Assembly (NCBI RefSeq): GCF_004005945.1
Contig: NZ_SACS01000001.1
Location: 372,001-436,000, forward strand
From: Rheinheimera riviphila
Lineage (GTDB): Bacteria; Pseudomonadota; Gammaproteobacteria; Enterobacterales; Alteromonadaceae
Direction of reading: 5' to 3'
Length of the DNA: 64,000 nucleotides
Shown here: positions 35,229 through 45,352 of the stretch, one piece after another
Numbering within the stretch: position 1 is the first letter of the stretch
Layout of the letters: every line of letters begins with the position of its first letter
Notes under the pieces: model-generated
Seen by the model: only the letters and a program-made list of their open reading frames with translations
Told to the model about the DNA's origin: nothing
The model's database searches: none
Position numbers and translations under genes: made by a program

Positions 35229-37748
35229 TTAGCGTTTTAACTCAGGATCGCCAAGCACCTCAAACTGCCGCTGCAATCGACTGCCATCACTGGCGGTGAT
35301 CACCAGCTGATGCTGCCCGGCAGTGGTTTGGATCGCCATCTGATGCGGCATCCGGGTCTGGCCAAGATACTGCTCGTCCAGATGCCAGTACAACAGCGCT
35401 TTGTTGTCACGATGTACGGCGCGGAAAATACTTTGTCCCAACTTGCCGTCAAGTTGCAGCGGTAACCGAATTTGACTGTCGCTGCTGGGGTACAGTAAAT
35501 CGAGGCGTAGATTATGTGGCGCCGCGCTGGTTTGCGACTGTTCCTGCATCTGCTCACAACCCGGCCAGATTGGCGGTAAGCCTTGATATTCCGGATGTTG
35601 CGGCTGATAAAAATACGCCATCGCCACCGGCAAAATAAGCCGGGTTTGTTGCTGCCGTGCAACCTCCGGCGCACAACCAGCGGGCAACTGAAACTTGCCG
35701 CTTGGATCCAGCCACAGCTGCTGCTGAAAACTGTGGCTGGTCTGCAACTGCCGCTGTGCTGGCATTTCGGTGGTACTGCGTGGGCAGGAAAAGCGCACCC
35801 GATAACCGTCGTTGGCGCAGACTTCCACCTGCTGCAACGCGGTGACGGGTTTATTCAGCCAGGGCGCGTCTGGCAACAGTCGAAAGGCATCAAACAACAC
35901 CGGCCCGGCACTGCGTGCGCCCGCCAGAATGGCGGCTGGTGAGCCATCAGCATTACCGGTCCAGACGCCGATGGTGTAACGACCATTCGAGCCAATCGCC
36001 CAGGCATCACGCAAACCAAAGCTGGTGCCGGTTTTCCAGGCGATTTTCTGGCTATTCACATAATCGCGCCAGGAGCCTTCGCTATCCGGCCGTTCGACAT
36101 TCAGCAAGGTTTGCATCGTTAGATAAGCAGCGCCGCTGCTGATTGGCAGGCTCAGTGTTTCGGCTTTTGGATCTGGGTGAGGCGCCGCAGCGGGAACAGC
36201 CGGAAATTGCAGACTTAATAACGGTAGCGATGCCGTAGTATTCGTTTGCGCCGCCAGCTGCATCATCGCTGCATAACTGCGACTCAGTTCAAATAAAGTG
36301 GCTTCAGCGCCGCCCAAAATCAGCGACAACCCATAATGATCGGCGCCTTTATTCACCGTACTTAAGCCAAAAGCGGCCAACTGCTGCTTAAACCGGCCAA
36401 CGCCATATTGATGCAACATCCGCACTGCCGGCACGTTTAACGACTGCGCCAAAGCGTCACCGGCTTTGACCGCACCGCGAAACTGCAAATCAAAATTCAC
36501 CGGCGCATAACCACCAAATTTACTGGGCACATCGGGTAACAAAGATTCTGAGGTCAGCAGCCCTTCATCCAGCATTAGCGCGTATAAAAAGGGTTTTAAA
36601 ATACTGCCGGTAGAGCGACGACTTTGAATAATATCGACGGCGCGGCCGTGGGTTGTGGTGTTTGCAGCCTCTGCAGTTGAAGTCTCACCAGCGACACTGG
36701 CATTCCCCACATAAGCACGGATTTTCATCTCTTGATGGTCAATCAGCAACAACGCCGAATTATGCACGCCGGAGATCGCCAAAGTCCGCGCATGTCGCGC
36801 CAATAAAGCGGTCATTTGTTGTTGGAGTTGCTGGTCCAGATCGGTGTAAAACAGCGGTTGTTGCGGCCATTTGCCGCGTAAGGTTTGCAGCAAATGCGGG
36901 CTTTGGGCAGGCCAGCCGGCTGGTTTTTGCGGCAAAGGTTCGAGCAAAGCCAGTTGTAAATCAACCGCTTGCATGGCACCGCGCTGCGCCAGTTTTCGAA
37001 GGAGTTGATCGCGTTTGTGCAGTAACACATCAGCGCGCCGGCCGGGGTGAATAAGGCCCGGACTATTCGGCAGTACCGCCAGCAACGCCGCTTCGGCCCA
37101 GCTCAGCGCGGCCGGTTCACGACCAAAATACCACCAGCTGGCCGCAGTTAGCCCAACAATATTGCCGCCATAAGGCGCGTGATTAGCGTACAGCTGCAGA
37201 ATTTGTGGTTTTTCGTAATGCCATTCCAGCTGCATCGCCAGCCGGGTTTCTTGCAGTTTCTGCGTTAAGGTGCGCGGCTGATTACCATACAGCAGCCGCG
37301 ATACCTGCATGGTGATGGTGCTGGCACCACTTTTAACTTTGCCAGCAACCAGATTGCCCCAAAAAGCCCGCGCTACCGACAGCGGATTGATGCCGGGATG
37401 CTGAAAAAAATACTGATCTTCAAAGGCCAATAGCGCGGTTTGATATCGTGTTGGCAGCTCTACCGCCTGATAAGGCAATCGCCATTGCTGATCTTCGGCA
37501 ATATGCAAATCCAGCAACTGACCTTGCCGGTCGAACAACGCCGTCGACCACTGCGGGCTGGTGAAGCGTAATGGCCAGTCCGGCGCCAGCAGCTGATAAC
37601 CAAGCCCGCCAAGCAGCAAAAACCCGGCGATCAGCGCGGCCAGATAGCGGCGCTTGATTTGCAGTTTTCGCCACTGATTTGTTCGCGGCTTTGGCCAAGC
37701 CTTTCCCAAAGACGGTATGCGCCAACTCAGGGCAGTACCTCCACCCAA
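35229..37748 (-). CDS. pbpC: Penicillin-binding protein 1C
   Basis: A bifunctional peptidoglycan synthase of about 839 residues. One membrane helix (YLAALIAGFLLLGGLGYQLL) precedes a GT51 glycosyltransferase (LLAFEDQYFFQHPGINP with the catalytic Glu, then GASTITMQVSRLL). The transpeptidase has STGSILKPF (SxxK) and KTGTS, and the BiPBP_C domain ends the protein. No ATG is available at the start: the frame opens at TTG 37748 inside the upstream gene, and a CTG codon after GGAGG is another candidate. It overlaps the alpha-2-macroglobulin gene by 22 bp; this pairing is well known (PbpC repairs wall after the macroglobulin traps proteases). Confidence 0.94.
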   Translation of the reverse strand: MGGGTALSWRIPSLGKAWPKPRTNQWRKLQIKRRYLAALIAGFLLLGGLGYQLLAPDWPLRFTSPQWSTALFDRQGQLLDLHIAEDQQWRLPYQAVELPTRYQTALLAFEDQYFFQHPGINPLSVARAFWGNLVAGKVKSGASTITMQVSRLLYGNQPRTLTQKLQETRLAMQLEWHYEKPQILQLYANHAPYGGNIVGLTAASWWYFGREPAALSWAEAALLAVLPNSPGLIHPGRRADVLLHKRDQLLRKLAQRGAMQAVDLQLALLEPLPQKPAGWPAQSPHLLQTLRGKWPQQPLFYTDLDQQLQQQMTALLARHARTLAISGVHNSALLLIDHQEMKIRAYVGNASVAGETSTAEAANTTTHGRAVDIIQSRRSTGSILKPFLYALMLDEGLLTSESLLPDVPSKFGGYAPVNFDLQFRGAVKAGDALAQSLNVPAVRMLHQYGVGRFKQQLAAFGLSTVNKGADHYGLSLILGGAEATLFELSRSYAAMMQLAAQTNTTASLPLLSLQFPAVPAAAPHPDPKAETLSLPISSGAAYLTMQTLLNVERPDSEGSWRDYVNSQKIAWKTGTSFGLRDAWAIGSNGRYTIGVWTGNADGSPAAILAGARSAGPVLFDAFRLLPDAPWLNKPVTALQQVEVCANDGYRVRFSCPRSTTEMPAQRQLQTSHSFQQQLWLDPSGKFQLPAGCAPEVARQQQTRLILPVAMAYFYQPQHPEYQGLPPIWPGCEQMQEQSQTSAAPHNLRLDLLYPSSDSQIRLPLQLDGKLGQSIFRAVHRDNKALLYWHLDEQYLGQTRMPHQMAIQTTAGQHQLVITASDGSRLQRQFEVLGDPELKR

Positions 37749-40700
37749 CGCCCCAGATTATTGGCGCGGATTTTCGGGTTGTACATCGAGCTTGCGGTCC
37801 AACCTGGCAAATAATAACGGCCAACAAAACTGGCATTTAAAGTTGCTTGTAACCGGATACTTTCACCTGCCGCCAGCGGGAAAAAGCTTTGCAGCCTGTC
37901 ATCACCCGCCTGCTGAAAATCCAGTTTGGCCGCTTTGGCATCATCCGACAGCACGGTATTACGCAGTTGCCAGCCCGATGGAAACACCTGCATCAGCGCT
38001 AAGTCTTTCACCGGTGCGGCTGTGGTGTTTTTCACGATGATTTGCGCAATAAAATCAGTGCCCTGCCGGATACTGGCCGGATCAATGGCTTGGCCCTGTA
38101 AATCGCTAAACTGTACTTGCAACTCTAACCCAGCCGCCTGCGCCAGCTCCTGCCCTTCGGCCGGAATGCCTTGTTGCGTCAGTGTCAGATACAACTCGCT
38201 GGTGCCAGTGTTTTTTACAGCAAAAGCATCTGCTTGATAGTCGCTGGTGGCTTCAGTGTAGGCCGGATCGGTCAACTGCCAGACGGTTGCGGCAGCAGCC
38301 TGCCCGGTGCTTAAAGTGATTTCAGAAGTGAGATCAGCTACACCCTGCGCCTGACCAAACTGCTGCAACAGCACCGCCATCGCCCAGGCTTTTTCAATAG
38401 TGTTATGGCCGTTTTGTTGTTTTAACTGATCAGCTAACTCCAGCGCCAATGACCAGCGCCGCTCCGATTGCTGTAACGCCGCAGCAAGTTCCAGCTGCAC
38501 TAATTGCTGCAACATCGGCGAATTCAGCACACCAGGCAATTTTTCTTGTGGCGTTCCAGGTAAAGTCCCTTTTTGTAATTGGCCACCCCGTTGCTGCAAC
38601 GCCAACGCAATATCCGGCAGACTTTGTTCAGCATAAGCCAGTGCCAGGAAATGCTGCGCCAGCGAATGCGATTTCACCGAGCCGCGCAGCAAATCTTCAC
38701 GCAACCGATTCATCGCACCGACATCAGCATTATCGGCCATCGCCAGCAACCACAACCGCCAACCTTGCAGCACCATCGCATCCGGGCTTTTGCCATTAAA
38801 ACCGTTGGCGGTCTGACGGCTATTGGCCAGCCAGTTTTTCAGCATGTCCGCAGGCACGCTATGGCCTTGCTGCTGCGCGCGCAGCATAAAATAGCCGGCG
38901 TATAAATTGGCCCACTCTTCGACCATAGTGGAACCTGGCCAATAACTAAACTGGCCACTGCCTTGCTGATATTTCCCTAACCGGCGCAGATGTTGTTGAA
39001 TAGTCTGCTGAATTTTCAGCGACTGCTCTGGCGTTGGTGTTTGATACAAGCTGCGATAAAGCGACGGCAGCACTTTAGACGTTGATTGCTCCAGACACAT
39101 AAAGGGATATTCATAGAGCTCGAGTTCCAGCCTGGTAAAGCCAAAATCCGGTGAACGACTGGCGGTCAGCCATTGCTCATTGGTGCCCGGCATGCCCAGC
39201 TGGTCAGCGCGTGGCTGCCAGCTTTCACCTGGTTTTAACAAGCGGCTGACACTGCGTTGTTGCGGCGAATTGGCACTTCTTACCGGCAAATGAATGACTT
39301 CGCTGGCGGTTTGCCCGGCCATACTGGCGCTGACCGTCAGTTTACCCATGCCGAGCAGTTGCTTGGCTTTTACTCTCAACAAAGCCGTTTGTTCACCGGG
39401 CTGGCTAAAGGTCAGCGCAGCTTCGGCTTGCAGCACGGTTAATAAATCATCCGTTTGCACCGTGACTTTGACGGTTTGCGGCAAGGTGATTGCTTTGGTT
39501 TTATCGGCTTTAGCAGTTTCGCTAAAAAACACCGCCACCGGCAACGCGAATTCTTCGCCCGGTCCAATTAACCGGGGCACCGTGCTTAAAATCGTCAGCG
39601 GTTGCGTCACCGTCAGGGTACTTTCCTGCTGACCATAAGCGTAACCGTCACCGGCCACCACCATCACCCGTACCGCGCCCATATAAGGCGGTAATTTGAT
39701 CTGCTGCGTGGCAGTCTCACCGGCTTTTAAGGTAAGCGGGCCATAAAACTGCACTATTGGCTTAAAGCGCCGTTCACGCTGACCATCGCGTTTCGGAATT
39801 AAATCCGAACCACCCACCGCCAGCAGGTGTGACAAGTCCGCACTATAAGCGCCGACCACATCGTCAAACAAATCCCAGGTCCGCACGCCTAGCGCTTCGC
39901 GCTGATACAAAGCCGGGTGTGGTTCTGGCACATGAAAATCAGTAATGCCGAGCAAACCTTCGTCGACCAGCGCCAGTGTATAGGTCATGGCGCGACCGGT
40001 TTTTTCGGAAATCTCAATGCTGAATTCACTTTCCGGCATCACTTCGGCCGGCGTTTTCAACAGCGGCTCAAGGTGACTTTTTGCGTCGCTGACCGCTAAA
40101 TTTAAGATGCCGTAACTACGCAGCGGTGTATCACTTTGCCGGTTGTGATGCGGCTGAATTTGTGTCACATGGGCATAGACGTTCGGCACCATGGCGTTGG
40201 TGATGGGGATCTCCAGCAAGTCCTGATCTTTTTTCACCGCCACCCAGCGTTTCTCCAGCACTTTGGAACCATTTTCCAGACTCAACAGCACCTTGCGATC
40301 CGGGCCTGCCGGTAAATGCACTTTGGCGGTATCGCCGACCTGATAACTGGCGGCATCACTGCTCAGGCTCAGCCTGGTGGCGCCATCGCGGCTGGTACTG
40401 TCGCCGTAACCCCAACCGATATAAATTTCTTCGCTGCTACAGTGATTTTCCGGGCTCGCGGCGCTAACACAAGCGGTGAGCCGATAACGACCGGCCGGAT
40501 AATCTTTGCCATACATCAGCCAGTTAGCGGCGCCTTGCGCGTCCGTCACTAAACTGCGATCTTCAACTTGTTTGAGCTGTTCATCGCTGACATAGTTGGC
40601 GTTGTCATCATCCGATTGCTCCCACCACCAACGCCATTTCAGTTGCTGTAACCGCAACTGAATCATACCGTTAGCGACCGGTTTGCCTGCTGGATCAAGC

Positions 40701-43447
40701 AACATCAACGCAATCGCAGCGCTGGCTTTTTCATCGAGCGTGGAGTGCCTGACTTCTTCCGGCAACTGCAGGCCGACCCATTGCGGGTACGGCAGCACTG
40801 TCGTCTGGCGATATTGCGTACTGAACTGGCCGTTCGGCTCAAATACCCGCTGAATAAACATCGCTTTGAGCGCACCTGGGCTTGGTGTATTGAGTTCCGG
40901 CTTAAACTCCAGCTGCACCTGGCCGTTGGCGTCCAGTTTGCCTTCAAAAATCTTCTTCGATTCGGCGGCAAATTTGCGGTTCACATCATCAAACTGATAG
41001 TTGGCGTAACCTTCAAATTGAGTCTTGGTGGTGGAAAGTTTTAGCTCAACATCGGTTTTTAAATGTTGCGCCAGCGCACCGTTCAGCCAGCTTGAGGTAA
41101 GCAGCAGCGGCCGCGCCTCTGCAGAAATCGGTGTTTTGGGTAAATCCAACTCGATTTTTAGCCGATTCGGCAGAATGTTTTCAATTTTCAGCGTCGTATC
41201 AAAATAACTGGCGCCGACTTTGGCCACCACATGCCAGTTGCCGGTTGGCGCATCGTCGTCGGTGGCTAAATCAAAACGGTAAAAACCATCCAGTTGCTGA
41301 CGTTGCACCAGGGTTTTCACTTTTTGACTTTTCGGGTCAAACAGCTCCAGCGTCACCGGGAAATCATCCGGCAGTTGCTGGTTTTTATCCTGCAAAATCA
41401 ACATTAAATGAATAGCATCACCCGGCCGCCACACATTACGCTCGGCGTAGAAAAAGCCTTTTACACCTTCGGTACTTTTGACGCCGCTAGTATCAAACTG
41501 GCCAGTCGGTAAACTTTCATTGGTTGGAATACGCAAATATGCCACGTCCCCATCGGCCTGCGCTTTGAGGTAAAACGGCACCCCTTCCGGTTTGATGGTG
41601 GCAAAACCGTTGGTATCCGACACCGCGCTACCAATTTGTTGCTGTTGGTAGTTCATCACGCTGATGTTCTGGCCGGCAGCAGGCTGGCCGGTTTGCAAAT
41701 TGGTCGTTAACACATGTAGTTGCTGATCGCTGCCGAGTTTACTCAACAGGCCGATATTGGAGGCGATAAACACTTTTGAGGCATTTACATTGTCGTTGTA
41801 GCTGGTGAAATAGGCATCTTTACAAGGGTTACGACGTTCGTCCCAGTCGTAATAGCCTTCGGATTGATAAAACCGCCACAAATGCTCCGGAATTTCATCA
41901 TGCCGCTGATAACTACCTTCGTAATTCAGCCGCTCTAACTCCACCAGCGGCTCACTTTTTAAGGTGGTGTCGCAAGCGTACAAACTATGTTGCGGTAGCA
42001 CTCTGGCTTCGAGGCGCAAAATGCTGCCGCGGTGTTTACCGACCAACGCGGTCACGTCAAGTTGCACTTGCTGTTTTTCATCCAGCGCCGCAGTTTTTAG
42101 CGTGAGTTCATGCTGCGCGATATACCGGCCGACCTCGCGATTGGTGTAATCACTTTGCCAGTTGCGCGGCGCGCCTTGCAAGAACTGGCCGATATTGCTG
42201 CTGTAAATTTCAAAAATCTTCAGCTGCACCGCTTTGACATTGGTCACTTCCACCGGGATCAGTAACCGCTCGGCCTGCGGCAGAATAAAACCACCATCGA
42301 GGAAGCTGATTTGCGGCAACATTGAGCTAACCTGCAACTCGACCGTCTGATCATTGCCCAGCAACTGGCCATTGCTGGCACCGATTTGCCGGGAAATCCA
42401 GATCTTCACTTTTTGTTTGAGCGGTGAATCGGGGAATAATTGCAGTACGTTACCATGCACTTTACTGCGTACCGTCTGGTCGTTCACTTTCACCAGACCG
42501 GTGAGGTCTTGTTTGGCCAGCGGCTGCGAAAACCGCAGTTCAAAGCGTTGTTCCTGTTGTTGCTGCACTTGGGAGGTCAGCAAGCTAAATTGCTCTAACG
42601 CTGGTATTTCAATGCTTCTTTTGGCGCTAAATTGTTTGTCGCTTAAATTCTTATCGCTAACAGCTTTGGCGTCAGCATTGCTGCTTGCATGGTCCGCTGG
42701 CGCATCCTGCCACTGTAACACCATGGTTTGTGCCGCCGTGGTTTTTTCAAGCCCAAGCACAGTAGCGCGCCACAGCCGCGGACTCACCGCCTGCCACTCC
42801 AGCGTCAGCGCTTTCTCGGGCTGCTGGCTTACGGCAAACATGCTATTGATTTGGTTTTGCGACACCGGATCCAGCGTATGCACTTCAAATTGATAACTGA
42901 GCGCAGAGTTGTTATCGGCTTGCTGGAAACCCACTTCACGCAGGCTGATTTGTTGTGGCAGCACCTGTACTGGATGGCTGAAATCGGTGCTCGGCGTAGT
43001 TGCTGGGGTCGTAACAGGAGAATCGAGTAATAAGCCTTGGCGATGTAAGGTCAGCTGCAGTTTTTCACCGGATGGCAAAGGCCCAACCGGGGTTAATTGT
43101 AAGGTAGAGGTATCAAGCCACAGAGCGCTGAATTCATGCGCCGGCGCCATGCTCACGCGCTGCAATTCGGTTTTGCCAACCAACGCCGCATCCACCACCG
43201 GCCGGTTAAAGCGGTACAGCAGCTTTTGCTCAGCACCGATAAAACCTTGAGGATATTCAGTTAGATACTGTTGCCATTGCTGCAGAGCTGCATCTTGCGA
43301 AGCCGCTTGTTCGGTGCTTTGTGAAGAAGCTGTCTGGCCGCGGTCAACAGCTGAGTCCGTGGATGGCAGCCGATTAATCAGCAGCGCCAACCCCGCAATA
43401 ACCACCGCCACCACCAAGCCGATTAAAGCATGTTGTCGATTCATCAT
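37727..43447 (-). CDS. yfhM: Bacterial alpha-2-macroglobulin
   Basis: A 1,906-residue periplasmic protease trap. The thioester motif CLEQ (MCLEQSTSKVLPS) is present near residue 1450, so covalent capture is possible. The N-terminus has a membrane segment (HALIGLVVAVVIAGLALLIN) but no lipobox Cys, so it is anchored by a helix rather than lipidated as in E. coli. MG domains, a bait region and a helical thioester domain are expected by family. ATG 43447 or 43444, with AAGGA upstream. It is translationally coupled to pbpC downstream. Length and motif make the call firm. Confidence 0.95.
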   Translation of the reverse strand: MMNRQHALIGLVVAVVIAGLALLINRLPSTDSAVDRGQTASSQSTEQAASQDAALQQWQQYLTEYPQGFIGAEQKLLYRFNRPVVDAALVGKTELQRVSMAPAHEFSALWLDTSTLQLTPVGPLPSGEKLQLTLHRQGLLLDSPVTTPATTPSTDFSHPVQVLPQQISLREVGFQQADNNSALSYQFEVHTLDPVSQNQINSMFAVSQQPEKALTLEWQAVSPRLWRATVLGLEKTTAAQTMVLQWQDAPADHASSNADAKAVSDKNLSDKQFSAKRSIEIPALEQFSLLTSQVQQQQEQRFELRFSQPLAKQDLTGLVKVNDQTVRSKVHGNVLQLFPDSPLKQKVKIWISRQIGASNGQLLGNDQTVELQVSSMLPQISFLDGGFILPQAERLLIPVEVTNVKAVQLKIFEIYSSNIGQFLQGAPRNWQSDYTNREVGRYIAQHELTLKTAALDEKQQVQLDVTALVGKHRGSILRLEARVLPQHSLYACDTTLKSEPLVELERLNYEGSYQRHDEIPEHLWRFYQSEGYYDWDERRNPCKDAYFTSYNDNVNASKVFIASNIGLLSKLGSDQQLHVLTTNLQTGQPAAGQNISVMNYQQQQIGSAVSDTNGFATIKPEGVPFYLKAQADGDVAYLRIPTNESLPTGQFDTSGVKSTEGVKGFFYAERNVWRPGDAIHLMLILQDKNQQLPDDFPVTLELFDPKSQKVKTLVQRQQLDGFYRFDLATDDDAPTGNWHVVAKVGASYFDTTLKIENILPNRLKIELDLPKTPISAEARPLLLTSSWLNGALAQHLKTDVELKLSTTKTQFEGYANYQFDDVNRKFAAESKKIFEGKLDANGQVQLEFKPELNTPSPGALKAMFIQRVFEPNGQFSTQYRQTTVLPYPQWVGLQLPEEVRHSTLDEKASAAIALMLLDPAGKPVANGMIQLRLQQLKWRWWWEQSDDDNANYVSDEQLKQVEDRSLVTDAQGAANWLMYGKDYPAGRYRLTACVSAASPENHCSSEEIYIGWGYGDSTSRDGATRLSLSSDAASYQVGDTAKVHLPAGPDRKVLLSLENGSKVLEKRWVAVKKDQDLLEIPITNAMVPNVYAHVTQIQPHHNRQSDTPLRSYGILNLAVSDAKSHLEPLLKTPAEVMPESEFSIEISEKTGRAMTYTLALVDEGLLGITDFHVPEPHPALYQREALGVRTWDLFDDVVGAYSADLSHLLAVGGSDLIPKRDGQRERRFKPIVQFYGPLTLKAGETATQQIKLPPYMGAVRVMVVAGDGYAYGQQESTLTVTQPLTILSTVPRLIGPGEEFALPVAVFFSETAKADKTKAITLPQTVKVTVQTDDLLTVLQAEAALTFSQPGEQTALLRVKAKQLLGMGKLTVSASMAGQTASEVIHLPVRSANSPQQRSVSRLLKPGESWQPRADQLGMPGTNEQWLTASRSPDFGFTRLELELYEYPFMCLEQSTSKVLPSLYRSLYQTPTPEQSLKIQQTIQQHLRRLGKYQQGSGQFSYWPGSTMVEEWANLYAGYFMLRAQQQGHSVPADMLKNWLANSRQTANGFNGKSPDAMVLQGWRLWLLAMADNADVGAMNRLREDLLRGSVKSHSLAQHFLALAYAEQSLPDIALALQQRGGQLQKGTLPGTPQEKLPGVLNSPMLQQLVQLELAAALQQSERRWSLALELADQLKQQNGHNTIEKAWAMAVLLQQFGQAQGVADLTSEITLSTGQAAAATVWQLTDPAYTEATSDYQADAFAVKNTGTSELYLTLTQQGIPAEGQELAQAAGLELQVQFSDLQGQAIDPASIRQGTDFIAQIIVKNTTAAPVKDLALMQVFPSGWQLRNTVLSDDAKAAKLDFQQAGDDRLQSFFPLAAGESIRLQATLNASFVGRYYLPGWTASSMYNPKIRANNLGRWVEVLP

Positions 43448-43498
43448 ACCGTCCTTGAAATGCGAATTTTGAGCCTGCCATTACTTCGCGAAACTACC

Positions 43499-43588
43499 CG
43501 AAATAAAGCTGTCAGATTAGAGCTCTAGCCTACGGGATAGCGGCATTTTTTGAAATGGCAATGGCGGGGTTGGCGGAAATATATTGGG
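43499..43588 (+). repeat. Interspersed repeat block, copy 1
   Basis: From CCGAAATAAAGCTGTCAGAT to ATATATTGGG, about 90 bp, roughly 80 percent identical to 46660-46750. It is followed further downstream by a REP-like hairpin, as is the other copy. Noncoding. Confidence 0.7.
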
Positions 43589-43647
43589 TAAGACGGTTAC
43601 CTTTCAAATGACTGTGCAAAAGCAAAGGATCGTAGGAGCAAAGAACC

Positions 43648-43747
43648 GTAGGGAGTCACTCACCGCGTCAGCGGCAGTGCGCCATAGTCCAATTTAAAGT
43701 GGGTGTTCGATGGCGTACTGCCGCTGTCGCGGCGAGTAGCGCCCTAC
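43648..43747. repeat. Large palindromic element with 38-bp arms
   Basis: Positions 43648-43685 and 43710-43747 are inverted repeats of 38 bp with 32 matches, starting GTAGGG and containing CAGCGGCAGT/ACTGCCGCTG. The loop is 24 bp and a T-run (ATTTTTTT) follows the right arm at 43749, so it could also terminate transcription on the plus strand. Confidence 0.7.
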
Positions 43748-43782
43748 TATTTTTTTAAACAATTCGTTAAGAGCATCTTGGG

Positions 43783-43812
43783 GTCGGATCAACGTAAAGC
43801 GTGCCATCCGAC
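43783..43812. repeat. REP-like hairpin, copy 1
   Basis: GTCGGAT and ATCCGAC form a perfect 7-bp stem around a loop containing AAGCGTGCC. It is 27/30 identical to 46813-46842. Layout resembles REP/PU elements. Confidence 0.65.
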
Positions 43813-43820
43813 GGGAATTT

Positions 43821-43967
43821 GAGGGTCAACACAAAATTAAATGCTATGACGGCTTTTGGCAAAACAACACTTGCCAGCGGCTTTGCCGGTAGAATTCAAA
43901 AGTATTATTGCGGATAATTCACTTTGTGTCAGCAGCGAAAATTCAGCTTAATTTTGTTCTGACCCTC
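43821..43967. repeat. MITE-like segment with 20-bp inverted ends
   Basis: GAGGGTCAACACAAAATTAA (43821-43840) is the inverted copy, with two mismatches, of 43948-43967. The 147-bp segment carries no gene. A sequence like its right end (AGCTTAATTTTG-TCTG) recurs near 47019-47035, at the end of the second repeat block. Confidence 0.5.
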
Positions 43968-44057
43968 ATAATTTCTGGAATTGTCTGCAGTTGGGCACTC
44001 ATTCTAAAAAAACCAGACCATGCAACTTTAAGGGCAGAAACTGAGGAAACCGTTATC

Positions 44058-44510
44058 ATGAAAACCGAAGTTCCGGGTATAAACGATTGGCACGGATATC
44101 AAGACGATATGGATGCCCATTATGCGTTTAAGGTGTTTTTCGGAAAAACATTAGCAGAAATGCAACCCTGGTTCCGTCAAAGCGTCATCGAACGCACCGA
44201 TGAATTGCGCTTTATGCCAACCAAGGCGTTTCAGTACTACATCTTCGCCCTTCGTGATTACATTATCGAAAAAAACTACAGCGAAGATGACGATGATTGT
44301 GCAGTTGATTGTTTATTTAACCTGGTGCAACAGAAAATAAACTCAGACCCTGGCGCAATTTTGCCGGTGATTGACGAGTTGATACCCGCTTTGCATGTTA
44401 TTGCTGCTAATGTGGCGATGTACAACATCAACATGGACATCTACGGATCTATCCCACAGCGTCTGCAGTTACTGTTGCAAAGTTACCAACAACTGCATTT
44501 GCCCTCTTGA
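44058..44510 (+). CDS. Hypothetical protein
   Basis: A 150-residue soluble protein from ATG 44058 (MKTEVPGINDWHGYQDDMDA). It has AYVFKVFF-like aromatic content, a run of acidic residues (SEDDDDCAVDC, about 75-85) and helical C-terminus ending LLLQSYQQLHLPS. The frame is open upstream to 43908, but that part falls in the MITE-like repeat and would make an odd leader, so the shorter start is preferred. No family is recognised. It faces the convergent membrane gene downstream. Confidence 0.65.
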   Translation: MKTEVPGINDWHGYQDDMDAHYAFKVFFGKTLAEMQPWFRQSVIERTDELRFMPTKAFQYYIFALRDYIIEKNYSEDDDDCAVDCLFNLVQQKINSDPGAILPVIDELIPALHVIAANVAMYNINMDIYGSIPQRLQLLLQSYQQLHLPS

Positions 44511-44562
44511 TTTCAGAGTCGCCCTCAGGGAGTGAATTTAATGCAAAACCAGACGCTGACCG

Positions 44563-45075
44563 TTAATGTTTCAGTAGTTGTTGCTCATCCAACAACGCCA
44601 ACAATGCTGGCTCCTGATTTGGAGCAACACTCAGCCACAGCCGCCGACCATCTGTGAGCGTTAGTTGATAGAGCGGACCGGGTCCTGCGGCCAGATACAC
44701 CGGCCCATCGCTTAGCTTAAAATGACCTTTTCGGGTCCAATACAAATCAAGACCATTGCGCCGGTAGAGTTGATATTGTTGTAGTGTCCCAGGCACTGCC
44801 GTCACGCCATGCCGCGCAATTTCGCCTTGTGTTTGATACCTCAAACCATCAATCTGGATCTGACGTCCTGAAATCGTAATCTTGCTAAACCAGATTTCCG
44901 TACAAAGACTTAACCCCACCATTGTTGCAACGACCACCGTCAACAACCATACAGCACGAGGGATTGGCTGAATATGCCGGTGGATCAGCGTAATCGGCAC
45001 TGCTGGCAGCAGTATACAAACAGCGAACAACAACAAAAATGTCGCTGCTGGTAATTCAAGGTAATAACTAAGCAT
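44563..45075 (-). CDS. Hypothetical membrane protein with PH-like domain
   Basis: A 170-residue protein with two N-terminal membrane helices (FLLLFAVCILLPAVPITLI, then WLLTVVVATMVGLSL) followed by a soluble beta-rich part (ITISGRQIQIDG, LYQLTLTDGRRLWLSV) reminiscent of bacterial PH domains. No operon partner on this strand. The fold suggestion is from pattern only; the function is unknown. Confidence 0.6.
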   Translation of the reverse strand: MLSYYLELPAATFLLLFAVCILLPAVPITLIHRHIQPIPRAVWLLTVVVATMVGLSLCTEIWFSKITISGRQIQIDGLRYQTQGEIARHGVTAVPGTLQQYQLYRRNGLDLYWTRKGHFKLSDGPVYLAAGPGPLYQLTLTDGRRLWLSVAPNQEPALLALLDEQQLLKH

Positions 45076-45352
45076 CGAACTTACCTGTTATTTGTTTGTT
45101 TTTTATCATGGAGATGAGTAGTTTGGATTTTCGATTGATCGTCCACTCAGCGGTGCAGACCATGGAATGGCGTCAATTTTGGCAACCAAATCAAAAGTCT
45201 TCGCTGCGAAGTTAAATCCCAAAAACTGCACTCATAAGCTTCCTAAGTCAATAGACCAAGCACTACCGAACTGTATATTTTATTTCTATGAGTTTAATAA
45301 AGTGTAACTTTATGATGTTTTTTAAAGTCCTGCTCAATACACTTATCAGTGC
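45076..45352. other. Intergenic region without a supported gene
   Basis: About 280 bp of AT-rich sequence between divergent genes; both promoters are expected here. No repeat or structured element stands out. Confidence 0.4.
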
